From NCBI GenBank assembly GCA_945641355.1, contig CALZEQ010000029.1, positions 1-40,502 on the forward strand: a stretch of 40,502 nucleotides of DNA, written 5' to 3'. Below are positions 40,386 to 40,502 of this stretch, in pieces. The position numbers and the translations under genes were made by a program. Every line of letters begins with the position of its first letter. The stretch's first letter is position 1. Source of the DNA: an uncultured Mediterranea sp. (lineage in GTDB: Bacteria > Bacteroidota > Bacteroidia > Bacteroidales > Bacteroidaceae). The notes beneath the pieces were generated by a model. That model worked only from the letters and a program-made list of their open reading frames with translations. It did not search any database and was not told where the DNA came from.

Positions 40386-40502
40386 TATACCTATATGACA
40401 CAACTACAGCTGTCTATATCTCCCTTTAAGTAGATTCATACATATTCATACCCATTGGCGGAATTAATCTTAGTATGAGTACCAGTGTAATCTTAGTAAA
40501 AG

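Noticed and set aside
1..40502. CRISPR arrays, tRNA or rRNA genes
   Set aside because: No regularly spaced direct repeats of CRISPR type and no cloverleaf or rRNA-like segments were noticed in any intergenic region. A tRNA scan would be needed to be certain.

Overview
The window is a chromosomal segment of a Bacteroidales bacterium, most likely a Bacteroides or Phocaeicola species. Three things point there. Most transcription units start behind the Bacteroides-type -7 box TAnnTTTG and have no clear Shine-Dalgarno. The protein families are typical of the group: a carboxypeptidase-regulatory-domain TonB receptor, a PF14905-type outer-membrane barrel, dipeptidyl peptidase IV, DUF3822, DUF4435 and DUF5063. 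The left edge carries the start of an IS982-family transposase of a type I recall from Bacteroides. No tRNA, rRNA or CRISPR was seen. Family names come from motif recognition, not database searches.

Layout. 1-1317: an IS982-type insertion sequence abuts the 3' end of a polytopic membrane protein with a WG-repeat-like tail. 1564-5010: a ferritin, then a TonB-dependent receptor preceded by a small histidine-rich secreted protein, probably a metal storage and uptake set. 5145-9966: periplasmic 5'-nucleotidase, Tex, and a CPBP intramembrane protease. 10139-14846: a tightly overlapping dxs-trkA-trkH operon. 14929-17334: an outer-membrane barrel gene cut by one in-frame TGA. 17353-22069 (minus strand): RecD-like helicase, ABC-type ATPase, DUF4435/TOPRIM-like protein and an MscS/YbdG channel. 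The ATPase-DUF4435 pair has the architecture of the PARIS anti-phage system. 22166-24150: a membrane-anchored protein, an actin-like-fold DUF3822 protein and RsmD. 24160-28021: cardiolipin synthase, divergent from nudC and a K+ channel-Nudix fusion. 28018-35101 (minus): lipA, dipeptidyl peptidase IV, a phosphate transporter with a PhoU-like tail, and a CCA-adding-type enzyme with an HD domain. 35387-38816: a lipoprotein, DUF5063, a DEDDy exonuclease and RlmI, separated by REP-like palindromes. 38817-40502: a gene-poor end with palindromes, a GLUG-motif protein remnant and a probable short terminated RNA.

The most unusual gene is 26633-28021: a six-transmembrane, voltage-sensor-type K+ channel with filter TVGYGD, fused in one uninterrupted frame to a Nudix domain of ADP-ribose pyrophosphatase type whose Nudix box is intact. 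The layout parallels animal TRPM2 (channel plus C-terminal NUDT9-like domain). The preceding gene, 22 bp upstream, is an NADH pyrophosphatase. Together they suggest a bacterial channel coupled to NAD/ADP-ribose metabolism. Ion handling recurs in the window (TrkA/TrkH, MscS-type channel, Kv-Nudix, phosphate permease), but these genes lie in separate transcription units.
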